This document shows positions 29,237 through 37,323 of a stretch of 64,000 nucleotides of DNA, in pieces. The notes below the pieces were generated by a model. The model worked only from the letters and a program-made list of their open reading frames with translations, was not told the DNA's origin and ran no database searches. The number at the start of each line of letters is the position of its first letter. Position 1 is the first letter of the stretch. A program made the position numbers and the translations under genes. Source of the DNA: Desulfobacteraceae bacterium (GTDB lineage: Bacteria > Desulfobacterota > Desulfobacteria > Desulfobacterales > Desulfobacteraceae); the NCBI GenBank assembly GCA_024225635.1, contig JAAEMK010000741.1:16215-80214 (forward strand). The letters are read 5' to 3'.

Positions 29237-29818
29237 TTGTTAGAAAAACCGTTGAAATTTATCGCAGACAGCCTGGATAACTACCTGCGCATAAGGAACC
29301 GGATCGTCAGTAACGAAAGGGTGCTGGTTCTCACCGATATTGTTGACGAACAGGGAAAGTTTGCAGTCAAACAGGGCACCGTCGGCCTTACCCTCTTCAA
29401 TGTCGAAGAGGAAAGGGTCAATCGAGCCCAGGTGGCGGAAGTGATTCGCGGCCAGGGCGGCACCCTCGGATATGCGAATCCGGCCTTACGGCTGAATCTC
29501 TACCTGCTGTTTGTAGCGAACTTCAAAGATTATGAAGATTCCATCAAGAATATTTCGTCCGTAATCGGTTTTTTCCAGGCCAACAATGTTTTTCAGCCGG
29601 AAACCCATCCTGAACTTTCCAGCAGTATCGAAAAAATCGTATTCGAACTCAGCTCCCACAGTTTCGAGCAAATGAGTTATGTATGGGGCATCCTGGGAAC
29701 CAATTACCGGCCTTCGATCATGTACAGGATGCGTCTTGTGGTGATCCAGGAAGGCCTCCGGAAACAGGGCGGCGCTGTTGTGGATCAAACCGGTTTCAAG
29801 GGACGGGGGATGAACTGA
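29237..29818 (+). CDS. eCIS tail terminator-like protein (DUF4255, Afp16/Pvc16-like)
   Basis: A 193-residue protein starting at TTG with AAGGAAG upstream. Pvc16/DUF4255 features include the opening FIADSLDNYLRIRN, VLVLTDIVDEQGKF, and NPALRLNLYLLFVANFKDYE followed by a conserved helix SFEQMSYVWGILGTNYRPS. In Afp/PVC particles this protein caps the tube and sheath and sets length. Here it opens the operon, whereas in Afp/PVC clusters it lies near the end. The rare TTG start may limit its amount, which fits a protein needed in few copies per particle. Confidence 0.85.
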   Translation: MLEKPLKFIADSLDNYLRIRNRIVSNERVLVLTDIVDEQGKFAVKQGTVGLTLFNVEEERVNRAQVAEVIRGQGGTLGYANPALRLNLYLLFVANFKDYEDSIKNISSVIGFFQANNVFQPETHPELSSSIEKIVFELSSHSFEQMSYVWGILGTNYRPSIMYRMRLVVIQEGLRKQGGAVVDQTGFKGRGMN

Positions 29819-30879
29819 TGGAGTTGACCTACAAATCCCTGCTCGATTTCGAGTTCCGGCATGAATATTTCCGTAACTTTCCGGACAGGTTCACCTATGT
29901 CCCCCAGGGGCAAACCCTGGAGCTGATGGGCAAAAGGGGTCTTCTTTTCAAAAAGAGGAATAACGGTTTTACGATTCTATACCAGGCGATAAAAGGCGAA
30001 GGGGAGCAGCTGATTCCGTTAAGGAGCCTGCCTGGAAGATTCGCATTTCGATTCTGGATAACCGCCCTGTCCCCCCACGCGGGAATCCTGTCGGACCTCC
30101 CTCTCATGCGGGCAGGCAGCAGGATTCTCTATTTCGATAATGTCCATGACAGGAAAGACGGTACCACGCTTTATTTGAATGCGGATGCGCCCACGGACCC
30201 GTTTGCCGGTGAAAAAGACATTGTCACCATGGCCTTCGGCACCTGGCGAAATGAGCAGTCCGCCACGGAACCTGTTCCGGTCCGGGTCCAGGATGTGTTC
30301 GGCAATGTGATTGAGGTCCGGGTAAGTCAGCCTGTTGAAGGTAAAGTTCGCAGTCAGCTGGAACTTGCCGGCATAGGTAAAGGGTTTATCCGGCTGACCC
30401 CCGGCACCGGTGATGCGGAATCATTTTATATTCCCGAATCCGTTCCGCCGCCAAGGGTTTTTGCCGCAATCGATCTATACGCAGGAAAGGACATTCCTCC
30501 GGCATACGCATTTACGGACCATAACGGAATGCCTTCTTCACCCAAAACATTTACCTGCAGGGTCGAAAACCGGAAAAGCATCTGGCGGTACATGGTCGTA
30601 CCGCGTTTCAACACCGGTTTAACGGCGGCCCAGCTTTCCATAGAGCACATGGATGCGGAACATGCATTCCTTCCGGCCGGTGACATCACCACACCGGCAG
30701 GGGAGGCGGCATTTCTCATCGAATCGGACGGACCGGTTCCACACGGGGAGGAGCCGGTCAAGGGTCTGGCGCTGAAAAAAGGCATAACAAAGCTGATCGC
30801 GGAACTTCCCAATCCGGGTCCTGAACAGATTCGCGCCCACAGGGAAGGCTTTTATTCCGAGGTGTATGTGTATGTTTAA
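29818..30879 (+). CDS. Conserved eCIS protein of unknown function
   Basis: About 353 residues. ATG at 29818 overlaps the stop of the preceding gene by one base (TGATG); longer readings in this frame only cover that gene. It begins MELTYKSLLDFEFRHEYFRN. The N-terminal part (1-75) includes a turn PDRFTYVPQGQTLELMGKRG, and the rest is predicted beta-rich with LPGRFAFRFWITALSP. There is no signal peptide. Its place between the tail terminator and sheath genes suggests a structural or assembly part of the particle. I do not recognise a named family. Confidence 0.7.
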   Translation: MELTYKSLLDFEFRHEYFRNFPDRFTYVPQGQTLELMGKRGLLFKKRNNGFTILYQAIKGEGEQLIPLRSLPGRFAFRFWITALSPHAGILSDLPLMRAGSRILYFDNVHDRKDGTTLYLNADAPTDPFAGEKDIVTMAFGTWRNEQSATEPVPVRVQDVFGNVIEVRVSQPVEGKVRSQLELAGIGKGFIRLTPGTGDAESFYIPESVPPPRVFAAIDLYAGKDIPPAYAFTDHNGMPSSPKTFTCRVENRKSIWRYMVVPRFNTGLTAAQLSIEHMDAEHAFLPAGDITTPAGEAAFLIESDGPVPHGEEPVKGLALKKGITKLIAELPNPGPEQIRAHREGFYSEVYVYV

Positions 30880-30973
30880 AAGATAAAAACCGGGAAACCC
30901 GATAGCTCAGGCATAAAAAAATCTCTTTTCCAAAAAGAGAAAAACAAGTAACAATTGAAAGGTCAGGTAAACC

Positions 30974-33016
30974 ATGAACTACAAAACCCCTGGTGTCTAT
31001 GTCGAGGAGATTTCCATATTTCCTCCATCCGTGGCTGAAGTGCCCACGGCAATCCCGGCCTTTATCGGGTACACCGAGAAGGCCATGTACAAGGGGAAGA
31101 AACTATCGAACAAAGCGATAGAGATTTCTTCACTCATCGAATTTGAAGAGCGTTTTGGCAAAGGATCGCCCATTCAAATCAAGGAGGTTACGCTCAACGA
31201 GGACAACACCGTCAGCAAGGTGGAAACAGAAAGCGCCTACCTGATGTACGACAGCATTCGCCTTTATTTTACCAACGGCGGCGGCCGCTGTTATATCGTG
31301 TCCGTGGGGGAATACGGCAAAACACCCAAGGATGACATCACAAAGGAAGAGATCGCGGGCGGACTCTCCGTTATTGCCAAGGAAGATGAACCCACCATGC
31401 TTCTCTTTCCCGATGCCGTGCTTCTCACCGGCACAAAGCTCTACGATCTCCAGCAGATCGCCCTCAAACAGGCGGCGGACCTGGGCGACCGTTTTGCCAT
31501 CCTGGACCTTATTGAAAACGAATCCATCACGGCCAAGGAGAGCTACAAGGCTTTTCGCAACGCCATTGGCATCAACAACCTCCTGTACGGCGCGGCATAC
31601 ACCCCCTGGCTCAAGGCAGGCCTGCCCAGGGAGGTGAAATACCGCTACGCCAAGGACAGTCTCAAGAAATACGGGGGCTCCGTGACCCTTGCCTCCCTCA
31701 CGGAAGAGGATGAAGTAAAGGCGACCATCCTGTCCCTTGAACATCTCATCGGGGACAACGATACCCTTCAGGCCAGAATCAACACGTTGAAGGGCACCGC
31801 TTCAACACTGAAGGAGGCATACCAGGCGAAGCTCAATGAATTCAAGGATGAGATCAACGCTCCCGGGGCCTCGGACAGCGATGTCCGCCTTGCATTCAAG
31901 GCCCTGTGCACCCTCTGTTATCAAATCATGGATCAAATCTTCGATAACCTGGTGACCGGCGACAACCCGGAATTGAAGGGCGGAGGCCCCGCAAGCCTTC
32001 ACTACTTCCTGGCCGATAATCTAACGGGTGAATTCTCGTCCATAGCAACGGAACTGAACAGCTATATGAAAGTGGCCGGAACCGGCCTCGTCGCCATGTA
32101 TAACGATTTTGCATGGAGCGCCAAGGACTGGACGACCATCATCGACGCCACCGTCACCCCGGCCAAAACCTATACCTGGACGGCAAGCGCCTGGACCAAT
32201 CTCTTCATATCCGCCAGTATCCCCGCCCCGGCAAAGGACATCTTTGAGGGAGCCACGGTAAAGAAACAGTTGAGTTCGGCGGAACCCTATATCAGTACCC
32301 TTTTCAAACGCCTTGACGGTGCCGTGGGAGATCTTTCCATGGCGGCTTCCCGCCTGGAAAAGGGCAAAGAGGATCTGCTGCTCACCCAGATGCCGACCTA
32401 TAAGAATATCGTCACGGCCATCAACGAAGACCTTTCCGTGGTTCCGCCGGGGGGCGCCATCGCGGGGGTATACTGCACGGTGGACAAAAACCGGGGCGTC
32501 TGGAAGGCGCCTGCCAACGTGAGTCTCAGCGGTGTTGCAGGTCTTACGGAAAGGATCGACAACATTGACCAGGAAGACCTCAACATTGACGTTAACGCCG
32601 GTAAATCCATCAACGCCATCAGGACGTTTGCCGGACGGGGCATATTGGTCTGGGGGGCGCGCACCCTTGCCGGAAACGACAATGAGTGGCGGTATGTTCC
32701 GGTCCGGCGATTCTTCAACATGGTGGAAGAGTCGGTGAAAAAATCCACTTACTGGGCCGTGTTCGAACCCAACGACGCCAACCTCTGGGTAAAGCTCAAG
32801 GCGATGATCGACAACTACCTGACCCTGAAATGGCGTGAAGGGGCCCTGGCCGGCTCAAAACCGGAAGAGGCGTTTTTCGTCAATGTCGGTCTCGGCACCA
32901 CCATGACCCAGCTGGACATACTGGAAGGCCGCTTGATTGTGGATATCGGCATGGCCGTCGTACGTCCCGCCGAATTCATCGTTCTCAGGTTCATGCACAA
33001 GATGCAGGAATCATAA
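30974..33016 (+). CDS. eCIS contractile sheath protein with large insertion
   Basis: A 680-residue sheath subunit. The N-terminus MNYKTPGVYVEEISIFPPSV is the standard start of sheath proteins, with VPTAIPAFIGYTE next. The C-terminal third carries PPGGAIAGVYCTVDKNRGVW, KAPAN and the conserved end, with ARTLAGNDNEWRYVPVRRFF and WREGALAGSKPEEAFFVNVG. Between about residues 245 and 475 is an inserted region of roughly 200 residues rich in helices, not part of the basic fold, probably displayed on the particle surface. It is the only sheath gene; Afp and PVC have three. Confidence 0.95.
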   Translation: MNYKTPGVYVEEISIFPPSVAEVPTAIPAFIGYTEKAMYKGKKLSNKAIEISSLIEFEERFGKGSPIQIKEVTLNEDNTVSKVETESAYLMYDSIRLYFTNGGGRCYIVSVGEYGKTPKDDITKEEIAGGLSVIAKEDEPTMLLFPDAVLLTGTKLYDLQQIALKQAADLGDRFAILDLIENESITAKESYKAFRNAIGINNLLYGAAYTPWLKAGLPREVKYRYAKDSLKKYGGSVTLASLTEEDEVKATILSLEHLIGDNDTLQARINTLKGTASTLKEAYQAKLNEFKDEINAPGASDSDVRLAFKALCTLCYQIMDQIFDNLVTGDNPELKGGGPASLHYFLADNLTGEFSSIATELNSYMKVAGTGLVAMYNDFAWSAKDWTTIIDATVTPAKTYTWTASAWTNLFISASIPAPAKDIFEGATVKKQLSSAEPYISTLFKRLDGAVGDLSMAASRLEKGKEDLLLTQMPTYKNIVTAINEDLSVVPPGGAIAGVYCTVDKNRGVWKAPANVSLSGVAGLTERIDNIDQEDLNIDVNAGKSINAIRTFAGRGILVWGARTLAGNDNEWRYVPVRRFFNMVEESVKKSTYWAVFEPNDANLWVKLKAMIDNYLTLKWREGALAGSKPEEAFFVNVGLGTTMTQLDILEGRLIVDIGMAVVRPAEFIVLRFMHKMQES

Positions 33017-33055
33017 TTTAACCGACCGAAACCAACATGAAAAGGAATTATTATC

Positions 33056-33484
33056 ATGGCACTTCCATTGCCGGCATTCCATTTTCAGATTCAGTGGGGC
33101 GGAACCAACATCGGTTTTTCCGAAGCTTCCGGCCTGACCATAGAAAAGCAGGTAATCGAATATCGAGACGGGGCAAGCAAGGAGTACGGGCCCATCAAGA
33201 TGCCCGGGATTCCCAAGTATGCAAACATCGTATTGAAACGGGGCATCATCGATGGGGACAACGAGTTCTTTGCATGGCTGAACACCACAAAAATGAACAA
33301 GGTCGAACGGCGTGACCTGACCATCAGCCTGCTCAACGAAGACCATGAACCGGTGATCAGCTGGAAAGCCGTGAACTGTTTCCCGGTCAAGGTGGAAGGC
33401 CCGGGGCTTAAGGCCACGGGAAACGAGATCGCCATCGAAACCCTTGAACTGGCCCACGAAGGGCTCACCATCGAAGCGGCATAA
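33056..33484 (+). CDS. eCIS inner tube protein 1 (gp19/Afp1-like)
   Basis: A 142-residue tube subunit of the Hcp/gp19 fold: PAFHFQIQWGGTNIGFSEAS, then the conserved IEKQVIEYRDGASKEYGPIK and FFAWLNTTKMNKVERRDLTI, ending GNEIAIETLELAHEGL. It should form the main hexameric tube inside the sheath. It is 39 bases after the sheath gene and is followed after 5 bases by a second tube gene. Confidence 0.93.
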   Translation: MALPLPAFHFQIQWGGTNIGFSEASGLTIEKQVIEYRDGASKEYGPIKMPGIPKYANIVLKRGIIDGDNEFFAWLNTTKMNKVERRDLTISLLNEDHEPVISWKAVNCFPVKVEGPGLKATGNEIAIETLELAHEGLTIEAA

Positions 33485-33489
33485 TCGAC

Positions 33490-33930
33490 ATGGTTTACTA
33501 TCCCCCTGTCGCGTTTCATTTTCGGGTGGAGATCGTCCTGAACGATCTTCCCGAAAACGATACGCGCTTTAAGGAAGTTTCCGGCCTGACACGGGAGCTG
33601 GGTGTGGAACAGGTGGCGGAAGGCGGCGAAAACCGTTTCGAACACCGGCTTCCATCACGGGGCAAGTTCGGCAACCTTGTTCTGAAACGGGGACTGCTGA
33701 CCGATTCCGGTGTGATCGACTGGGTGGTGGACGCCCTGGAGAACTTCATCTTCAAGCCTGCCAATGTGCTGGTCACACTGCTCAACGAAGAGCACCAGCC
33801 CCTGGCGACATGGACCTTCACAGGCGCATGGCCGATGAAATGGAGCGTCTCGGACCTGAAATCCACCGAAAACAATGTTGTGGTGGAAACACTGGAGCTG
33901 GCCTACAGCTACTTTACCAAGACCAAGTGA
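33490..33930 (+). CDS. eCIS tube initiator (gp19-like, Afp5-like)
   Basis: A 146-residue relative of the tube protein: YYPPVAFHFRVEIVLNDLPE, FKEVSGLTRELGVEQVAEGG, LPSRGKFGNLVLKRGLLTDS, and the ending NNVVVETLELAYSYFTKTK. The loop after the first strand is longer than in tube protein 1. By position and sequence it matches the tube-initiating ring that joins tube to spike hub (Afp5 type). Confidence 0.9.
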   Translation: MVYYPPVAFHFRVEIVLNDLPENDTRFKEVSGLTRELGVEQVAEGGENRFEHRLPSRGKFGNLVLKRGLLTDSGVIDWVVDALENFIFKPANVLVTLLNEEHQPLATWTFTGAWPMKWSVSDLKSTENNVVVETLELAYSYFTKTK

Positions 33931-33993
33931 CCGGGAGTTCTTCGCATATGAATTGAGCATATTTCTTATGGATGGGTAAAGAAGGAGGAGTTG

Positions 33994-34161
33994 ATGCCCC
34001 TTGAAATTCGTGAATTGATCATAAAGGCGGAGTTGGGCTCCCCGGAGGGCGCCGGCCAGGCAGCCCGGGGGGGAACCACAGACAGCAAAGCAAAGGAGCA
34101 GCTCGTACGGGACTGCGTCGAGCAGGTGCTTGAAATCCTTCGGGAACGAGAGGAACGCTGA
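33994..34161 (+). CDS. DUF5908-type small eCIS protein
   Basis: A 55-residue protein starting MPLEIRELIIKAEL and ending CVEQVLEILREREER, with AAGGAGGAG 5 bases before the ATG. The layout (short strand-helix opening MPxEIRELxIK, variable Gly/Ala middle, C-terminal helix) is that of DUF5908 proteins, which occupy this place between tube and LysM genes in many eCIS operons (Afp6-like position). Its stop overlaps the next ATG by one base. Confidence 0.85.
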   Translation: MPLEIRELIIKAELGSPEGAGQAARGGTTDSKAKEQLVRDCVEQVLEILREREER

Positions 34162-34859
34162 TGACCACACCCGGAAAACTGAAAAAACTGACCATCGAGG
34201 CATACTCCTCCATCAAGTATAGTGAAAGCGAAAGGGTGGGGGAATTCCAGGTGATGTTCAACCCCTCCACCTATTCCCAAAAGTTCGAAATCCAGTACAA
34301 CGAGGATCAGGCCCAGGGCACCTCGGGCTCTTCTCTGGGGTTCGGCAAAATGAAACCCCAGGAGTACAACTTCGAATTCCTGTTCGACGGCACGGGCACG
34401 GCGGCGCCCGTCATTGACGTTCCCGCCACCATCAAAAAGTTTCTTGACCTCACCTTTCATTTCAACGGGGAACTCCACCGGCCCAATTACCTGAAAATAT
34501 CCTGGGGCCACCTGGTCTCACGCTGCATCATGAAGAGCGCCAACGTCACCTATACCTTGTTCAAACCGGGCGGCGAGCCCCTGAGGGCCAAGATAGCCGC
34601 CGCGTTCTCGGAAATCAAGGACGACGAGCTCCGGGCCTCGGAGGAAGAAAGGTCCTCTCCGGACCTGACCCATTACAGGACGGTTTCCGACGGGGACACC
34701 CTTCCCTTGATGTGTTACCGCATTTACGGGGACATGATCCATTACCTTCCGGTGGCAAGGTACAACAAAATGGAAAATTTCCGAAAACTCACAACCGGAA
34801 CCAGAATCGCATTTCCCCCCATCGGGGACCTGGAAAAGGAGAAGGAGGATTATGCCTGA
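34161..34859 (+). CDS. eCIS LysM adaptor protein (Afp7-like)
   Basis: A 232-residue protein linking tube initiator and spike. The N-terminal domain contains GEFQVMFNPSTYSQKFEIQY and KPQEYNFEFLFDGTGTA. A C-terminal LysM-like region at about 175-225 reads HYRTVSDGDTLPLMCYRIYG and GTRIAFPPI. It overlaps the spike gene by 8 bases, which implies translational coupling. Confidence 0.93.
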   Translation: MTTPGKLKKLTIEAYSSIKYSESERVGEFQVMFNPSTYSQKFEIQYNEDQAQGTSGSSLGFGKMKPQEYNFEFLFDGTGTAAPVIDVPATIKKFLDLTFHFNGELHRPNYLKISWGHLVSRCIMKSANVTYTLFKPGGEPLRAKIAAAFSEIKDDELRASEEERSSPDLTHYRTVSDGDTLPLMCYRIYGDMIHYLPVARYNKMENFRKLTTGTRIAFPPIGDLEKEKEDYA

Positions 34860-36612
34860 ACGCATCACCTTCAGCATCGAGATCGACGGCGCCCCTGTTT
34901 CCGGGGAACTCCAGATCGTATCCGTGGTCGTAAAGCGGGAAATCAACCGGATTCCCCTTGCCCGGGTGATTCTCGTTGACGGCGAGACAAACCTTTCCGA
35001 TTTTCCGGTGAGCAACCAGGATACCTTTATTCCCGGAAAGGAGCTGGTCGTCAGTGCGGGAGATAAGGGGGAGGAGCACCGGATTTTCAAGGGCGTCCTG
35101 GTGAAGCACCGCATCCGGGTCCGTCCGGACGGCCGGTCCCACCTGATCCTGGAAGCCAGGGATACCGCCTTTCAGCTCACCCTGAATCCCAGGAACGCCC
35201 TCTACGAGGAGGTTACCGATTCCGATATCATGGAGGAGATCCTTGGCGCATATTCCCAAATTTCACCGGATGTGGAATCCATGGATGTGACCCACCTGAG
35301 GCTTGTGCAGCACCGGAGCACGGACTGGGATTTTATACTGGCGCGGGCACGGGCCAACGGTAAACTCATCACAATCATGGACCACGATTTCAAGGTGGCT
35401 GCGCCTGAATTCAACCAGGACCCTGTTGTAAGCCTGACCTTTGGCGCCGATGTTACCGAACTTGATCTTGAAATGGACGCAAGGTTCCAGGCGGCCGGCA
35501 TCAAGGCCTGCTCATGGCAGCAGGCAGACCAGGAGATTACAGAGGCCGAAGCACAGGAGCCTCCGGCAATGGAGCTGGGCAACCTTCCTGTTACGGATCT
35601 TTCCGCAGCCGCTGGGGACCGGGAGGAAGAGATCCATGACCCGGGCTTTGTTGATGAAAGCGCCCTCCAGAAATGGGCGGACGCACGCTTGCTGCTCCAG
35701 CGGATGAGCCGGATTATCGGCCGGGTCCGCTTTACCGGCAACCATGAAGTCCAACCCGGCATGACGGTTGAACTGAAGGGGTTTGGCGAGCGGTTCAGCG
35801 GCAAGGCATTTGTTTCCGGCGTGCGCCACGAGCTTTTTGACGGGGGCTGGGAAACCGATATTCAGCTGGGGCTGTCAAGGTCCCTCTTCCAGGATACGTC
35901 CGGCTGCATTCCCTATACCGAGCTTGTTCCCGCAATCGGCGGACTGCACATGGGCAAGGTCCTTCAGCTCCAGGACGATCCGGACGGCGCAGGACGCATC
36001 CTGGTGCACCTTCCCATGATCACCCCCGAAGGAACCGGGATCTGGGCGCGCCAGGCCACCCCGGACGCGGGAAACATGCGCGGGTTTGTATGGCGGCCCG
36101 AGATCGAAGATGAGGTTGTGGTGGGATTTCTCGGGGGTGATCCCGGCTCCGCCATTGTTCTTGGCGCCCTTCACAGCGGGGCCAACCCGGCCCCCATCGA
36201 TGCCTCGGACGACAATCATGAAAAAGGCTATGTGTCCAGGAGCGAAATGCGGTTTCATTTTGATGACGACAAAAAAATCATCACCCTTGAAACACCGGGA
36301 GGCCATCAGCTTTTCCTGGATGAAGACGACAGCTCCATTCGGATCACGGAACTCAACGGCAACACCATGGTGATGAACAGCGACGGGATAACCATGGACT
36401 CCCCCGCCGATTTCAAGGTGACCTGTTCGGGCGATGCAACCATCGAGGCGGGCGGAAATATCGAGCTTACCGCCTCGGGCGACCTGACCGCAACCGGCAC
36501 AAACGTAACAGGGGAAGCCAATGCCAGCGCCACGGTCAAGGGATCGGCAAGCGCGGAATTAAGCAGCGGCGGCCAGACAAAAGTAGAAGGCTCCATTGTC
36601 ATGATCAACTGA
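34852..36612 (+). CDS. eCIS spike protein (VgrG/Afp8-like)
   Basis: A 586-residue trimeric spike. Residues about 1-345 are the gp27-like hub (FSIEIDGAPVSGELQIVSVV, LEARDTAFQLTLNPRNALY, DWDFILARARANGKLI). An OB-fold gp5 domain at about 360-450 contains GRILVHLPMITPEGTGIWAR and FLGGDPGSAIVLGALHSGAN. A repetitive beta-helix needle at the end (GDATIEAGGNIELTASGDLT) carries the PAAR tip. No extra toxin domain is fused to it. Confidence 0.94.
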   Translation: MPERITFSIEIDGAPVSGELQIVSVVVKREINRIPLARVILVDGETNLSDFPVSNQDTFIPGKELVVSAGDKGEEHRIFKGVLVKHRIRVRPDGRSHLILEARDTAFQLTLNPRNALYEEVTDSDIMEEILGAYSQISPDVESMDVTHLRLVQHRSTDWDFILARARANGKLITIMDHDFKVAAPEFNQDPVVSLTFGADVTELDLEMDARFQAAGIKACSWQQADQEITEAEAQEPPAMELGNLPVTDLSAAAGDREEEIHDPGFVDESALQKWADARLLLQRMSRIIGRVRFTGNHEVQPGMTVELKGFGERFSGKAFVSGVRHELFDGGWETDIQLGLSRSLFQDTSGCIPYTELVPAIGGLHMGKVLQLQDDPDGAGRILVHLPMITPEGTGIWARQATPDAGNMRGFVWRPEIEDEVVVGFLGGDPGSAIVLGALHSGANPAPIDASDDNHEKGYVSRSEMRFHFDDDKKIITLETPGGHQLFLDEDDSSIRITELNGNTMVMNSDGITMDSPADFKVTCSGDATIEAGGNIELTASGDLTATGTNVTGEANASATVKGSASAELSSGGQTKVEGSIVMIN

Positions 36613-36631
36613 GAAATAAAAGGAGAAGGAG

Positions 36632-36904
36632 ATGCCTCCGGCAGCAAGAGTCGGCGATACAACGGTCCACGGCGGGGCGGTCACAGGCCCCGGAATTCCC
36701 ACTGTGCTGGTCGGTAAAATGCCTGCCGCCACCCTGGGAGACCTCCATGCCTGTGCCATTCCGGTTCCCCACCCGCCGGTAACGCCCTTTGTGGCGGGAA
36801 GCGCCACCGTATTGATCGGCGGCAAACCCGCCCTGCGGGTGGGTGATTCCTGCGGATGCGGCGCAACAGTCGCCATTGGAGAACCAACGGTGATCATCGG
36901 ATGA
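36632..36904 (+). CDS. PAAR tip protein (Afp10-like)
   Basis: A 90-residue PAAR protein: PAARVGDTTVHGG, PTVLVGKMPAATLGDLHAC, and a repeat of the same motif, VLIGGKPALRVGDSCGCG. Candidate metal ligands are His and Cys of HGG, HAC and CGCG. It forms the sharp cone on the spike. No effector extension is present. It is followed by an ATGA overlap with the gp25 gene. Confidence 0.94.
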   Translation: MPPAARVGDTTVHGGAVTGPGIPTVLVGKMPAATLGDLHACAIPVPHPPVTPFVAGSATVLIGGKPALRVGDSCGCGATVAIGEPTVIIG

Positions 36905-37323
36905 AAAAAAAGACGCCACAAAACAATTTTCTTGGAACAGGATGGCATTTCCCGCCAAAGTTCATCAAGGGTCCCGGTACCGTGGTGATGGTTTCCAATG
37001 AGGAAGACATCCGGCAGAGCCTGGAAATCCTGTTGACCACCACCGTGGGAGAACGGTTTCTCCGGCCCACCTACGGCTGCGACCTCAACAACTACGTTTT
37101 CGAACCCCTTGACGACGGATTGACCGCCTACATCAGGGATCTTGTCAACACGGCGATCCTGTACCACGAACCACGCATCAGGCTGATCGACCTTAAACTC
37201 CACACCCAGGAGAATCAGGGCATGCTCCTGATCGAACTGGAATACCGGATACGGTCGACCAATTCACGTAATAACTTTGTCTTTCCATTCTATAAGGATG
37301 AAGGGACCGATGTGAAACAATGA
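36901..37323 (+). CDS. Baseplate protein, GPW/gp25 family (Afp9-like)
   Basis: About 140 residues, a lysozyme-fold-like baseplate wedge protein. Family signs are VMVSNEEDIRQSLEILLTTT, VGERFLRPTYGCDLNNYVFE and ILYHEPRIRLIDLKL. The start at 36901 overlaps the PAAR stop as ATGA. It nucleates the sheath at the baseplate. The stop overlaps the next ATG. Confidence 0.92.
   Translation: MKKKTPQNNFLGTGWHFPPKFIKGPGTVVMVSNEEDIRQSLEILLTTTVGERFLRPTYGCDLNNYVFEPLDDGLTAYIRDLVNTAILYHEPRIRLIDLKLHTQENQGMLLIELEYRIRSTNSRNNFVFPFYKDEGTDVKQ

Noticed and set aside
34161-37323. Type VI secretion baseplate (VgrG, PAAR, gp25 genes)
   Set aside because: The sheath starts like phage/eCIS sheaths, and Afp14- and Afp15-like genes plus DUF4157 proteins are present; no TssJ, TssL, TssM or ClpV gene occurs.
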